Source: JBDHXE01 sp035445085
Lineage (GTDB): Bacteria > Bacteroidota > Ignavibacteria > Kapaibacteriales > UBA2268
DNA length: 64,000 bases
Direction of reading: 5' to 3'
Assembly: GCA_035445085.1 (NCBI GenBank)
Contig: DAOMQA010000009.1
Coordinates: 36,429-100,428 of the forward strand
The translations under genes were made by a program, and so were the position numbers. Below the pieces are notes generated by a model that did not search any database, was not told where the DNA came from, and saw only the letters and a program-made list of their open reading frames with translations. Shown here piece after piece: positions 17,636-26,294 of this stretch. Each line of letters starts with the position of its first letter. Position 1 is the first letter of the stretch.

Positions 17636-20600
17636 CTACATGCCTCTTCGGTATTTTCCACCAACCTCATAGAGTACTTTTGTAATTTGTCCCATTGTTG
17701 CATACTCTACTGTATTTAATAGCTCTTCAAAAATATTGCCACCAGATAAAGCAACATTTCTTAACTGATGAAGTGCATCTTCTACTTTGTCTATATTTCT
17801 TGATTTGAAGCTATTAACTTCATCTAATCTTTTTTGCTTTTCCTCATCAGATGTACGTGTGATTTCCATTTTATCGTATAGATTTTCGGGGTGTTCATTT
17901 ATAAAGGTATTTACGCCTATTATAGGATATTCGCCATTTTGCTTTAAATATTCATAATACATAGATTCTTCTTGTATCTTAGATCTTTGGTATTGAGTTT
18001 CCATAGCGCCCATCACTCCGCCACGGCGAGATAAACGTGAAAATTCCTCTAATACTGCCTCTTCTACTAATTCGGTTAGTTCTTCTATGATAAATGAACC
18101 TTGGTTAGGGTTCTCATTCTTTAACATACCAAATTCCTTTGTCAAAATTAATTGTATTGCCATTGAACGGCGCACAGACTCTTCTGTAGGAGTAGTTACG
18201 GCTTCATCGTATGAATTGGTATGCAAAGAGTTACAATTATCATAGAAAGCTAATAGCCCTTGTAATGTAGTTCTAATGTCATTAAAATCAATCTCTTGAG
18301 CGTGGAGTGAACGCCCAGAAGTTTGAATATGGTATTTTAATCTTTGGCTCTTATCATTAGCGCCATATTTATTTTTCATTGCTACTGCCCAAATTCGACG
18401 AGCAACCCTACCAATAACTGAATATTCAGGGTCCATACCATTAGAAAAGAAAAATGATAGGTTAGGAGCAAAATCGTCTACTTTTAAGCCACGATTTAAA
18501 AAATACTCTACATAAGTAAATCCATTTGCCAAAGTGAAAGCTAATTGTGTTATTGGGTTTGCACCAGCTTCAGCTATATGATAACCGCTAATACTCAATG
18601 AATAGTAATTATGAATTTTGTATTTAGATAAAAATTCTTGTAAATCGCCAATCATTTTCATCGCAAAATCGATAGAGAAGATAATCGTATTTTGTGCTTG
18701 GTCTTCTTTTAACATATCGGCTTGCACTGTCCCTCTTAATCTCCTAAAGGTATCAATTTTAAACTGTGCTTTTTCTTCATTGCTTAAATGCTTGCCTTCA
18801 TTTTCTAATTTCTTTAATTCTCTGTGGTATGCCGTTGAAAAGTAGAAAGCAACCATAATTGGGGCAGGGGCATTAATAGTCATCGATACAGATGTAAGTG
18901 GGTCTACTTGGTCAAATCCAGCAAGTAACTTATCCATATCATCTACATTACATATAGAAACACCTGCTTCACCAATCTTACCATAAATGTCGGGCTGCTT
19001 TGCAGGGTCCTCGGCGTATAGAGTTATACCATCAAAAGCCACTGATAAGCGTTTTGCTTTATCATTTGCACAAAGATAGTGAAATCGCTTGTTTGTTCTT
19101 TCAGGGCTGCCTTCGCCAGCAAACTGCCTTTTAGGGTCTTCGGTCGTTCTTTTGAACGGAAAAACTCCCGCAGTATAAGGAAATTCTCCAGGGAGATTTT
19201 CTAAATAAAAATACTTACTTAAATAACCCCAGTTCTTGAAATTGGGTAGGGCAACTTTGGGTATTTTGGACCCTGATAAGCTCTTAGTATATAAATTAAT
19301 ACTTAATTCTTTACTTTGAATTTTATATTTAATTTCGTCTTGCTGATAATTATGCTTAATTGTATCCCAATTTTCTAAGAAGCCTCGTACTTCATGCTTT
19401 AATTTAGAATATGATAGCTCATACTCTTTTTCTAATATTTCAATAATTGATTTATCGCTAACTGTTTCTATGGTCTTTTGAATTGCGTAGCATCGCTCTG
19501 CAATATCAGACTGGCTCTCCGTTTCTGTTTTGTAATTCCTTACAGTTTCTGCAATATCAGATAAATAATTCAACTTATCATTGTTCAATAGCCCAGAGTT
19601 CATTTTTAGCTTGGTAGGTAGAATATTTACCAAATCTTCTTTGGTTTCAATGCCGTTGTGTAATGTTCTTAAATCGTTTAATAAATCTTTAAATAATCTA
19701 TTGACACCTGAATTGTTAAATTGATTTGCACTCGCTGCAAAAACAGGTAGTTCTAAGTCGTCCAAAGGAACACTTTTGTTAATTTTTAGGGACTTATTTC
19801 TAATAAAATTGATTTTGACTTCGCGGTAAGCGTCTTCACTGCCACGTTTGTCAAATTTATTTATAACAATATAGTCGGCATGGTCTAACATATCAATTTT
19901 TTCTAATTGAGAAGGTGCGCCAAATTCTGACGTCATCACATATATAGATTTGTCTACTAATCCCACTACCCCGCTATCGCCTTGCCCTATACCACTTGTC
20001 TCTACTATAATTATATCAAATCCAGCAGACTTTAGTACATCTACGGCGTCGGATAGTCCAGCAGATAATTCTGTCTTGCTCTTACGAGTTGCATAACTAC
20101 GGAAATACACTCTTTCATTATAAATTTGATTATATCGTATTCTATCGCCTAATAAAGCCCCACCTGATGTAGTCTTGGAAGGATCAACCGCAAGAACACC
20201 TATATTTACATTTTTAGTTAAACTTATAAACTTACCGATAATTTCATCTGTTACAGAACTTTTACCACTACCCCCAGTTCCAGTTATTCCAATTACTAAG
20301 GATTTAGCTTTGTCGTTGTTCTTATATATAGTTCTTAAACTCTGTAAAATACTCTCTTCTTGGCAGTTTTCTAAAAATGTCAATTGCTTAGCTATCGAAA
20401 AATGACTATCAATACTATTACTTGTTATAGTATCCTTATATATTATTTCTGGTATAGCCTTAGTCTCATAATGAGTTTTGATAGTTGCCATTATATCATC
20501 TGCAATACCATCAATACCTATTTTTTGCCCATCAGTTGCATGATAAATTCGTTTTACACCATAATTTTCTAAGGCTTCGATTTCTGAAGGAAGGATTACA

Positions 20601-20881
20601 CCGCCACCGCCACCAAATACTAATATATCTGGGGCATTATGTTCTTTAAGTAAATCTATAATATAACGAAAATATTCATTATGACCTCCTTGATAAGAAC
20701 TTACTAAGATAGCATCAGCGTCTTCCTGAAGAGCAACGGTAACTACTTCATTAACTGAGCGATTATGCCCAAGATGAATTACTTCTGCCCCTCTTTTCTG
20801 TAATAGTCTACGAAATAGATTAATGGATACGTCGTGCCCATCAAAAAGAGCAGCAGCTGTTACAACTCGAAAATTATGCAT
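17636..20881 (-). CDS. icmF: fused isobutyryl-CoA mutase (B12-dependent mutase with built-in G-protein chaperone)
   Basis: Interconverts isobutyryl-CoA and butyryl-CoA with adenosylcobalamin. The 1081-residue fusion has, in order: a B12-binding domain (about 5-140) with ALFDGHDVSINLFRR and AEVIHLGHNRSV, the His being the lower axial ligand; a MeaI-type GTPase domain (about 195-430) with GITGTGGSGKSS and INKFDKRG; and the mutase domain (about 540-1081) with GEFPYTAGVFPFKRTTEDP, SISGYHIAEAGANPITQLAF and the C-terminal IGVNTF. TAGVFPFKRT matches IcmF rather than methylmalonyl-CoA mutase, so isobutyryl-CoA or a related branched substrate is likely. Its product would feed the ptb-buk pair upstream in the window. 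It lies 59 bases downstream of the PAP2 gene on the same strand. Confidence 0.93.
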   Translation of the reverse strand: MHNFRVVTAAALFDGHDVSINLFRRLLQKRGAEVIHLGHNRSVNEVVTVALQEDADAILVSSYQGGHNEYFRYIIDLLKEHNAPDILVFGGGGGVILPSEIEALENYGVKRIYHATDGQKIGIDGIADDIMATIKTHYETKAIPEIIYKDTITSNSIDSHFSIAKQLTFLENCQEESILQSLRTIYKNNDKAKSLVIGITGTGGSGKSSVTDEIIGKFISLTKNVNIGVLAVDPSKTTSGGALLGDRIRYNQIYNERVYFRSYATRKSKTELSAGLSDAVDVLKSAGFDIIIVETSGIGQGDSGVVGLVDKSIYVMTSEFGAPSQLEKIDMLDHADYIVINKFDKRGSEDAYREVKINFIRNKSLKINKSVPLDDLELPVFAASANQFNNSGVNRLFKDLLNDLRTLHNGIETKEDLVNILPTKLKMNSGLLNNDKLNYLSDIAETVRNYKTETESQSDIAERCYAIQKTIETVSDKSIIEILEKEYELSYSKLKHEVRGFLENWDTIKHNYQQDEIKYKIQSKELSINLYTKSLSGSKIPKVALPNFKNWGYLSKYFYLENLPGEFPYTAGVFPFKRTTEDPKRQFAGEGSPERTNKRFHYLCANDKAKRLSVAFDGITLYAEDPAKQPDIYGKIGEAGVSICNVDDMDKLLAGFDQVDPLTSVSMTINAPAPIMVAFYFSTAYHRELKKLENEGKHLSNEEKAQFKIDTFRRLRGTVQADMLKEDQAQNTIIFSIDFAMKMIGDLQEFLSKYKIHNYYSLSISGYHIAEAGANPITQLAFTLANGFTYVEYFLNRGLKVDDFAPNLSFFFSNGMDPEYSVIGRVARRIWAVAMKNKYGANDKSQRLKYHIQTSGRSLHAQEIDFNDIRTTLQGLLAFYDNCNSLHTNSYDEAVTTPTEESVRRSMAIQLILTKEFGMLKNENPNQGSFIIEELTELVEEAVLEEFSRLSRRGGVMGAMETQYQRSKIQEESMYYEYLKQNGEYPIIGVNTFINEHPENLYDKMEITRTSDEEKQKRLDEVNSFKSRNIDKVEDALHQLRNVALSGGNIFEELLNTVEYATMGQITKVLYEVGGKYRRGM

Positions 20882-20940
20882 TAAAACTCCAAAAACGTAT
20901 TTTTAAAAACTATTATATGACGACAAATTAAGCATAAAAT

Positions 20941-21573
20941 TTAGTTGTTGTATAATTTATTGCTTATTTTGATACCTAAGTAATATGATATGTAAGCAAA
21001 AAAAGGGGCGGCTATTACATCGACAGTATAATGAACATGCTGAACAAGCACGGCTAAAGCAACAATTATAGTAAGAGTTAAAAATATAATTCTCCATTTC
21101 TTAGTAGGAGAGCACAAATAGATTAACATGATTGTAGCAGTATGCCCAGAAAAGAATAGGTCTTTTGTCATTAATCTGCCTACGCCTACTTCACTAACCA
21201 TAGGATCAATTAAAGGTAAGATAGTTGCAGGCGCTTCTAAGGGAATACTCCACATTGCAGGTATTCTAAAATATATCATTATCATATAACTGATTAGTGC
21301 AAGTACTAAATGCTTTGGGTGAGATATTAAAGATAAAATACCTGCAATGAGCGCACCATACATAATTAAAAAAGTAAACCACGAAATATCTATAGGATTA
21401 AATAGTGCAAGTAATGGGTCCGGCAATACTACGCCTGGTCTGAGTTCTATAAAATTAAGAAACCTTGTGAAGATTATCATTGTGAATACGATTAGGATAG
21501 GTGCAATTATGGCTGTTAGTTTGAAATTTTTGTCGCTTAACTCTTTTTTCCAGACATTTAGTAAATTTTTCAT
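20941..21573 (-). CDS. PAP2 / sphingomyelin-synthase-like membrane protein
   Basis: 210-residue integral membrane protein with about six hydrophobic segments. The catalytic motifs of the PAP2_C (sphingomyelin synthase related) family are present: KDLFFSGHTATIMLIYL and HVHYTVDVIAAPFFA, supplying the His/His/Asp triad. Members transfer or hydrolyse lipid phosphate headgroups. Whether this one is a phosphatase or makes a sphingophospholipid such as ceramide phosphoethanolamine cannot be told from sequence; Bacteroidota that make sphingolipids would make the latter plausible. Confidence 0.75.
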   Translation of the reverse strand: MKNLLNVWKKELSDKNFKLTAIIAPILIVFTMIIFTRFLNFIELRPGVVLPDPLLALFNPIDISWFTFLIMYGALIAGILSLISHPKHLVLALISYMIMIYFRIPAMWSIPLEAPATILPLIDPMVSEVGVGRLMTKDLFFSGHTATIMLIYLCSPTKKWRIIFLTLTIIVALAVLVQHVHYTVDVIAAPFFAYISYYLGIKISNKLYNN

Positions 21574-21703
21574 ATAATTTTGCTTAAATTGTTATTAACT
21601 TGATACAAATTTAATTATTTTTAATAAATTGAAACTATTAAGAAATGAAATTCGTAAGATAGTGTAAAATATTGAAATATTAATTATCATAGGTTTTTAT
21701 ATT

Positions 21704-23689
21704 ATGGAAGAAAATAATCCTCAATCACCTAAAATGCCCCAATATCCACCACAATATTATAGGGCGCCACGCAAATCACGCTGGTGGATACCTGTATTGG
21801 TAATAGGAGTTATTTTAATTGGCTTTTTAGTGGTTTTTGCTTTAGTAGCATCTCAATTTAGTTCAGCTTTTGAAAAAGAAAAAGTAGAAGTTACTGATAA
21901 TTCAGTGCTATACCTTACATTTGATGGGGGAATGCAGGAATATTCAAAAGATAGACCTTTTGCAGCTTTATTCGGTGGTTCAAGTTCGGCGGGAGCTTCT
22001 TTTCTAGAAACAATCAATGCAGTTAAAGCAGCAGCAAAAGATAGCAAAATTAAAGGTATATATATAAATCCATCTGTAACTGCCTCTATTGGTGAAGCAA
22101 AAGCAGTAGAACTTAATCAGGTACTAACAGACTTTAAAAAATCTGGTAAATTTATATATGCTTTTATGGAAGTTGGAGACGAAAAGCAATATTTTAGTTT
22201 ATTACCAGCCGACACTATATTCATGCCAACGGAAGGTATTGTAGAGTTTAATGGCTTTGGCGTATCATCGTTATTCTTTAAAGATTTCTTTGAAAAGGTT
22301 GGGGTAGATTATAAGGTTATCCATTTTGAAGACTTTAAATCTGCAGGTGAAATGTTCGACAGAACAAGTTTCTCCGATTCGGCGAGAGCTCAATTAAAAA
22401 TATTATTAGATCAAAGGTTAAATTATTTTGTAGACGCTGTATCTAAATATAGAAAATTAGATCGCCAGAATGTAATAGATTATTTAAATAGGGGTGTCTA
22501 TTTAGCCGATTCTATGCAAGCCTTAGGGTTGATTGACGTACTTGCTAATGAATATTCGGTAAAAGAATTTATAAAATATAGAGTAAATGGCGATAAATAC
22601 AATTTCCCACTTTCTGTAACAAATAATGACAAAGGCGCAATTGTAAATACCGACTACAAAAAGAAACTAAAATTTGTAAGCCCAGCGGATTATCTGACAT
22701 CAGTAAAGGCTGATGAAGGTGAAGTATACGATGAAAAGACGCAGATTGCAATAGTTAATGCTGTAGGGGAAATTAACTCTGGAAGTTCTACATCTAATGA
22801 TTATGAAATTAGATCAGACGACTTTATAAAAGATTTAAGAAAAGCAAGAAATGATAAAGATATTAAAGCTATTATCCTTAGAATAGATAGTCCGGGAGGT
22901 TCCGTTATAGCTTCTGATGAAATTTGGGAAGAGATAATTAAAACGAAGTCAGTAAAACCAGTATATGCGTCAATGGGTAATGTGGCTGCATCGGGTGGCT
23001 ATTATATGGCTATGGCTTGCGATACTATTATAGCTCATCCTACCACTATAACAGGGTCCATAGGTGTAGTGATGGCAATACCAAACTTCAGTGGCACAAT
23101 GGCTAAATTAGGCATTACTGCTGATACAATTTCTACAGGTCCGTCTGCACAATTTTTGAATGGATATTACCCATATTCACAAGCAAATTTAGAACAATTA
23201 TATAATATGAGTAAAGGCATTTATTATAGATTTTTGAATAGAGTTGCCGAAAGTCGTCGAAAATCATTTGAAGAAATTCATGCTTTAGCTAAAGGCAGAG
23301 TATGGACTGGTGAAGATGCTAAAGCACGTGGATTAGTAGATGAATTAGGTGGTTTACAAGAAAGTATCAATATTGTTAAGAAACGACTTGGTATTCCATT
23401 GGATAAAAAAGTAATAGTTCATAATTTTCCTGAACCAGAAGATGAATTATCTGTTATCTTAAAAATGTTTAAAATGAAGAAAAGTGGCGAAGACGGCGAT
23501 GAAGCAAGAGCTATGCAAAAAGTTAATTTAGCAGAAAAATTAGGTTTTGATAGGAAATCCTTACTAACAAATATGGCACTATTGCCTAACGATGTAAGCG
23601 AACAAATTAATTATATGCTGACAATGTCCGAAATAGCAAACAAAGAAAAATATGCTTTTGCAATGCCTTATCTGCTAAGTATTAAATAA
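21704..23689 (+). CDS. sppA: signal peptide peptidase SppA, long (67K) type
   Basis: Membrane-anchored serine protease that degrades cleaved signal peptides. A Pro-rich cytoplasmic N-terminus is followed by one transmembrane helix at about 27-50 (WIPVLVIGVILIGFLVVFAL). Two S49 repeats: the N-terminal one carries the probable general base Lys in EDFKSAGEMFDRT; the C-terminal one carries the nucleophile Ser in GNVAASGGYYMAMACD, plus RIDSPGGSVIASDEI and TITGSIGV. The 661-residue length fits the tandem type. It has its own promoter region, divergent from the PAP2 gene. Confidence 0.92.
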   Translation: MEENNPQSPKMPQYPPQYYRAPRKSRWWIPVLVIGVILIGFLVVFALVASQFSSAFEKEKVEVTDNSVLYLTFDGGMQEYSKDRPFAALFGGSSSAGASFLETINAVKAAAKDSKIKGIYINPSVTASIGEAKAVELNQVLTDFKKSGKFIYAFMEVGDEKQYFSLLPADTIFMPTEGIVEFNGFGVSSLFFKDFFEKVGVDYKVIHFEDFKSAGEMFDRTSFSDSARAQLKILLDQRLNYFVDAVSKYRKLDRQNVIDYLNRGVYLADSMQALGLIDVLANEYSVKEFIKYRVNGDKYNFPLSVTNNDKGAIVNTDYKKKLKFVSPADYLTSVKADEGEVYDEKTQIAIVNAVGEINSGSSTSNDYEIRSDDFIKDLRKARNDKDIKAIILRIDSPGGSVIASDEIWEEIIKTKSVKPVYASMGNVAASGGYYMAMACDTIIAHPTTITGSIGVVMAIPNFSGTMAKLGITADTISTGPSAQFLNGYYPYSQANLEQLYNMSKGIYYRFLNRVAESRRKSFEEIHALAKGRVWTGEDAKARGLVDELGGLQESINIVKKRLGIPLDKKVIVHNFPEPEDELSVILKMFKMKKSGEDGDEARAMQKVNLAEKLGFDRKSLLTNMALLPNDVSEQINYMLTMSEIANKEKYAFAMPYLLSIK

Positions 23690-23728
23690 AATATTAGCAA
23701 TATATTAGAGCTATAATTTAAAATAGAA

Positions 23729-23757
23729 TGGGGGCTTGCCTTTTGAGGTAGCTCCTA
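23729..23757. terminator. hairpin between sppA and rlpA-like gene
   Basis: A stem of GGGGGCT/AGCTCCT and GCCT/AGGT-type pairing with a small internal mismatch and TTTG loop lies between the convergent genes and is followed by ATTTATTTAT. Probably a shared terminator. Confidence 0.4.
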
Positions 23758-23798
23758 TTTATTTATAGGGTTAAGTAAATATTTGCTATTTAATGAGA

Positions 23799-24248
23799 TT
23801 ACTCTAAAATTTCACATTCAACTTCGATTACACCATCATTTAACATATCTAATTCAATAGCTGCTTGCTTTGACAAATCTAATACTCTATCTCCTGCATA
23901 AGGACCCCTATCGTTTATTCTAACAATAACTGTTTTGCCATTTTTTATATTTTGTACTCTTAACTTTGTGCCAAATGGTAAAACCTTGTGCGCAGCTGTA
24001 TATTTGTTCATATCAAATATTTCGCCATTAGCAGTCTTACGCCCATGAAATTTGTCCGCATAATATGAGGCAAAACCTCTAAATACTTTTGGGTAATCTA
24101 TTTCGTTTGAATTGCTTGCCGAACCGCTATTGCTTTTTGAATTACCAAAATCAGAACCTGATGAAAACCTTATTACAGATGTACAAGAACTAATAAAGGT
24201 AGAAATTAAGATGAAAATTATTATTGTTGTAGCTCTTCTAATGTTCAT
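23799..24248 (-). CDS. rlpA: RlpA-like lipoprotein (septal ring / peptidoglycan-associated)
   Basis: 149-residue exported lipoprotein with lipobox FISSC (Cys about residue 22), a short Ser/Asn-rich linker and a double-psi beta-barrel RlpA domain (about 55-149): GFASYYADKFHGRKTANGE, AAHKVLPFGTKLRV, IVRINDRGPYAGDRVLDLS. The conserved Asp of the catalytic site of RlpA lytic transglycosylases is present in NDRGP. It lacks a SPOR domain. It overlaps the upstream MFS gene by 11 bases and so is co-translated with it. Confidence 0.88.
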   Translation of the reverse strand: MNIRRATTIIIFILISTFISSCTSVIRFSSGSDFGNSKSNSGSASNSNEIDYPKVFRGFASYYADKFHGRKTANGEIFDMNKYTAAHKVLPFGTKLRVQNIKNGKTVIVRINDRGPYAGDRVLDLSKQAAIELDMLNDGVIEVECEILE

Positions 24249-25755
24249 TGCTATCGTTGTTTGTTGCTAATTTCTTAGGTAATAACATAAGAAATAATAA
24301 TGCCAATATCCCGATAATAGTCATTGCAATATAAACTTTGTGGGTAGATAGATAAAATGAATGCCTTAGGAATATTTCTATATTAGGCAAAGTTGTATTA
24401 TCTCGTAATGTTGAAATAACATTATTGATATTCGTTGGTAACTTGCCTAATAAATTTTTATCGGCTGTATGTAGCTGACTATTCATACTAAGATTAAAAA
24501 TTCCACCTAATATAGCTGCTCCCAGGCTTTGCCCTAAATATCTGGAAAACATATTAGCACCTGTTACTACACCTCTTTTACTCCAAGGTACAATTGACTG
24601 AACTCCTACTAACATTGGAGTAGATAGCAAACCAAAGCCAGCGCCAATACACATTTGGTCAATAACCATAAGCCACACAGAAGTATTATAGGGCAAAAAT
24701 ATAAAGAGCGAAGATGCAATAGCAATTATTATACTACCCAAAATAGCAGTATTTCTAAATCCAATATGCAAATATAATTTGCCCGATAGAGATGAAGCCA
24801 AGGGCCAGCCAATACTCATACTGGCTAAGATTAAACCAGATTCGATGGCACCTAATTGTAGTACTGATTGAGAAAAGACGGGTAAATACATATTTGGGCC
24901 AATCATTATAGCCCCCATACATACTATTGATAAATTAGCTCCAATTAAAGTTTTGTTTGTCCAAATCCATTTAGGCATAATTGGTTCAATACTTTTTCGT
25001 TCAACGTAAATAGTGCTTGTTATAAGCAAAACTGTAAGCACTATCATTAGTAAGCCAGGAGTAGAATCCCAGCCCCATTCTTGTCCAACTTGCATTAGCG
25101 TAAAAATCAGTGCTGTCCCACTTAAAAGCATCAATATTGCGCCAAAAAAATCAATACTATGTTTGCTCTTTTTTATATTTTCCTTGAAATAACTAAGTAG
25201 CAATATAATTGCTACGATCCCGATAGGCAGGTTTATCAAAAATATCCATCTCCAATTAGCATATTCCGCTAAAGCTCCGCCGATAGTAGGTCCCATTATT
25301 GCAGCCATACCCCAAACACTCGAAAGCCAACCTTCTATATTAGCTCTTTCTTCTATTGAATATATATCCCCAGCGATGGTATTGACTGACGCCATTATAG
25401 AGCCAGCACCTAAACCTTGCAGACCTCTAAATATAATTAAAGAGATCATATTCCAAGAAATTGCTGACGTTGCCGAACCAAGCAGAAATATACTTGTACC
25501 TATGATAAGTATTGGCTTCCTTCCATATATATCGGCTAATTTACCGTAAACAGGGATTGTAATTGTTTGTGTGAGTAAGTAAATTGAAAATACCCAACTG
25601 AATAAGGAAAAACCACCCAAATCGCCTACAATTTGTGGAATAGCTGTAGAGACTATAGTGTTATCCATTGCGGCAAGCATAGTCGTAAACATAAGAGCCG
25701 CTAAAATCCATTTGCGGCTCTTGGGATTTTTGCCTATTACTTTTGACTTCTGCAT
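24238..25755 (-). CDS. MFS multidrug exporter, DHA2 (14-helix) family
   Basis: 505-residue inner-membrane proton/drug antiporter of the EmrB/QacA type with about 14 hydrophobic segments. Motif D1 in helix 1: AAMDNTIVSTAIPQIVGDLG; motif A in loop 2-3: GKLADIYGRKPILIIG; motif C-like segment in helix 5: GMAAIMGPTIGGALAEY. No EmrA adaptor or TolC lies next to it, so it probably works alone across the inner membrane; substrate unknown. The gene follows the SpoIIAA-like gene by 53 bases. Confidence 0.88.
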   Translation of the reverse strand: MQKSKVIGKNPKSRKWILAALMFTTMLAAMDNTIVSTAIPQIVGDLGGFSLFSWVFSIYLLTQTITIPVYGKLADIYGRKPILIIGTSIFLLGSATSAISWNMISLIIFRGLQGLGAGSIMASVNTIAGDIYSIEERANIEGWLSSVWGMAAIMGPTIGGALAEYANWRWIFLINLPIGIVAIILLLSYFKENIKKSKHSIDFFGAILMLLSGTALIFTLMQVGQEWGWDSTPGLLMIVLTVLLITSTIYVERKSIEPIMPKWIWTNKTLIGANLSIVCMGAIMIGPNMYLPVFSQSVLQLGAIESGLILASMSIGWPLASSLSGKLYLHIGFRNTAILGSIIIAIASSLFIFLPYNTSVWLMVIDQMCIGAGFGLLSTPMLVGVQSIVPWSKRGVVTGANMFSRYLGQSLGAAILGGIFNLSMNSQLHTADKNLLGKLPTNINNVISTLRDNTTLPNIEIFLRHSFYLSTHKVYIAMTIIGILALLFLMLLPKKLATNNDSNEH

Positions 25756-25808
25756 AAGTAATAGACGAAAATAATTACATTAATACTTAAAATATATAAA
25801 AGTATTTT

Positions 25809-26201
25809 TTACTTGTCAGGATCTTTGCCAGTTTTTAGCCATGCCACTGAAGCACTTTCCCAATTTTTATCTGCTGTAGCGTCAAAATATCTTTCCCATT
25901 GATAAATCCCAGATTCTTGCGCTAACCTTTTAAATTGAATTTTCAGTACGGAATTTGCTAAAATTACAGCTGAGCGTGTTAAACCTTTTTGCTTGTATAG
26001 TTTTTGCCCGTCGTGCATATAATTTTGTGCTTCTGCTGATAAAGGTTTTAAAGTCCTCATATCAACTAAGACCCCAAATGAATGGCTTGCACCTAAAAGT
26101 ACTTTTTTACTTTCGTTCACCCAATTCAACATTTCTTCTGGCTTAATTACATCTCCAAAAGTTAATTTAAAACCATAGTCTACTTTTTCAATCTTATACA
26201 T
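25809..26201 (-). CDS. SpoIIAA/STAS-like small soluble protein
   Basis: 130 residues, no signal or transmembrane segment. The alternating strand-helix pattern (GFKLTFGDVIKPEEMLNWV, FGVLVDMRTLKPLSAEAQNY, RSAVILANSVLKIQF, then YFDATADKNWESASVAWL) resembles the STAS/SEC14-like SpoIIAA-like fold. No role is known; Bacteroidota have many such stand-alone proteins. GGAAGG about 8 bases upstream of the ATG is a good ribosome site. It heads an apparent operon with the MFS exporter and RlpA. Confidence 0.5.
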   Translation of the reverse strand: MYKIEKVDYGFKLTFGDVIKPEEMLNWVNESKKVLLGASHSFGVLVDMRTLKPLSAEAQNYMHDGQKLYKQKGLTRSAVILANSVLKIQFKRLAQESGIYQWERYFDATADKNWESASVAWLKTGKDPDK

Positions 26202-26294
26202 TTTTAATACCTTCCAGAATATTAATAATTACATATGCAATATAATAATAATATTTTAATAATCTATATTGTATTTGTATTAATTTTATTAATA

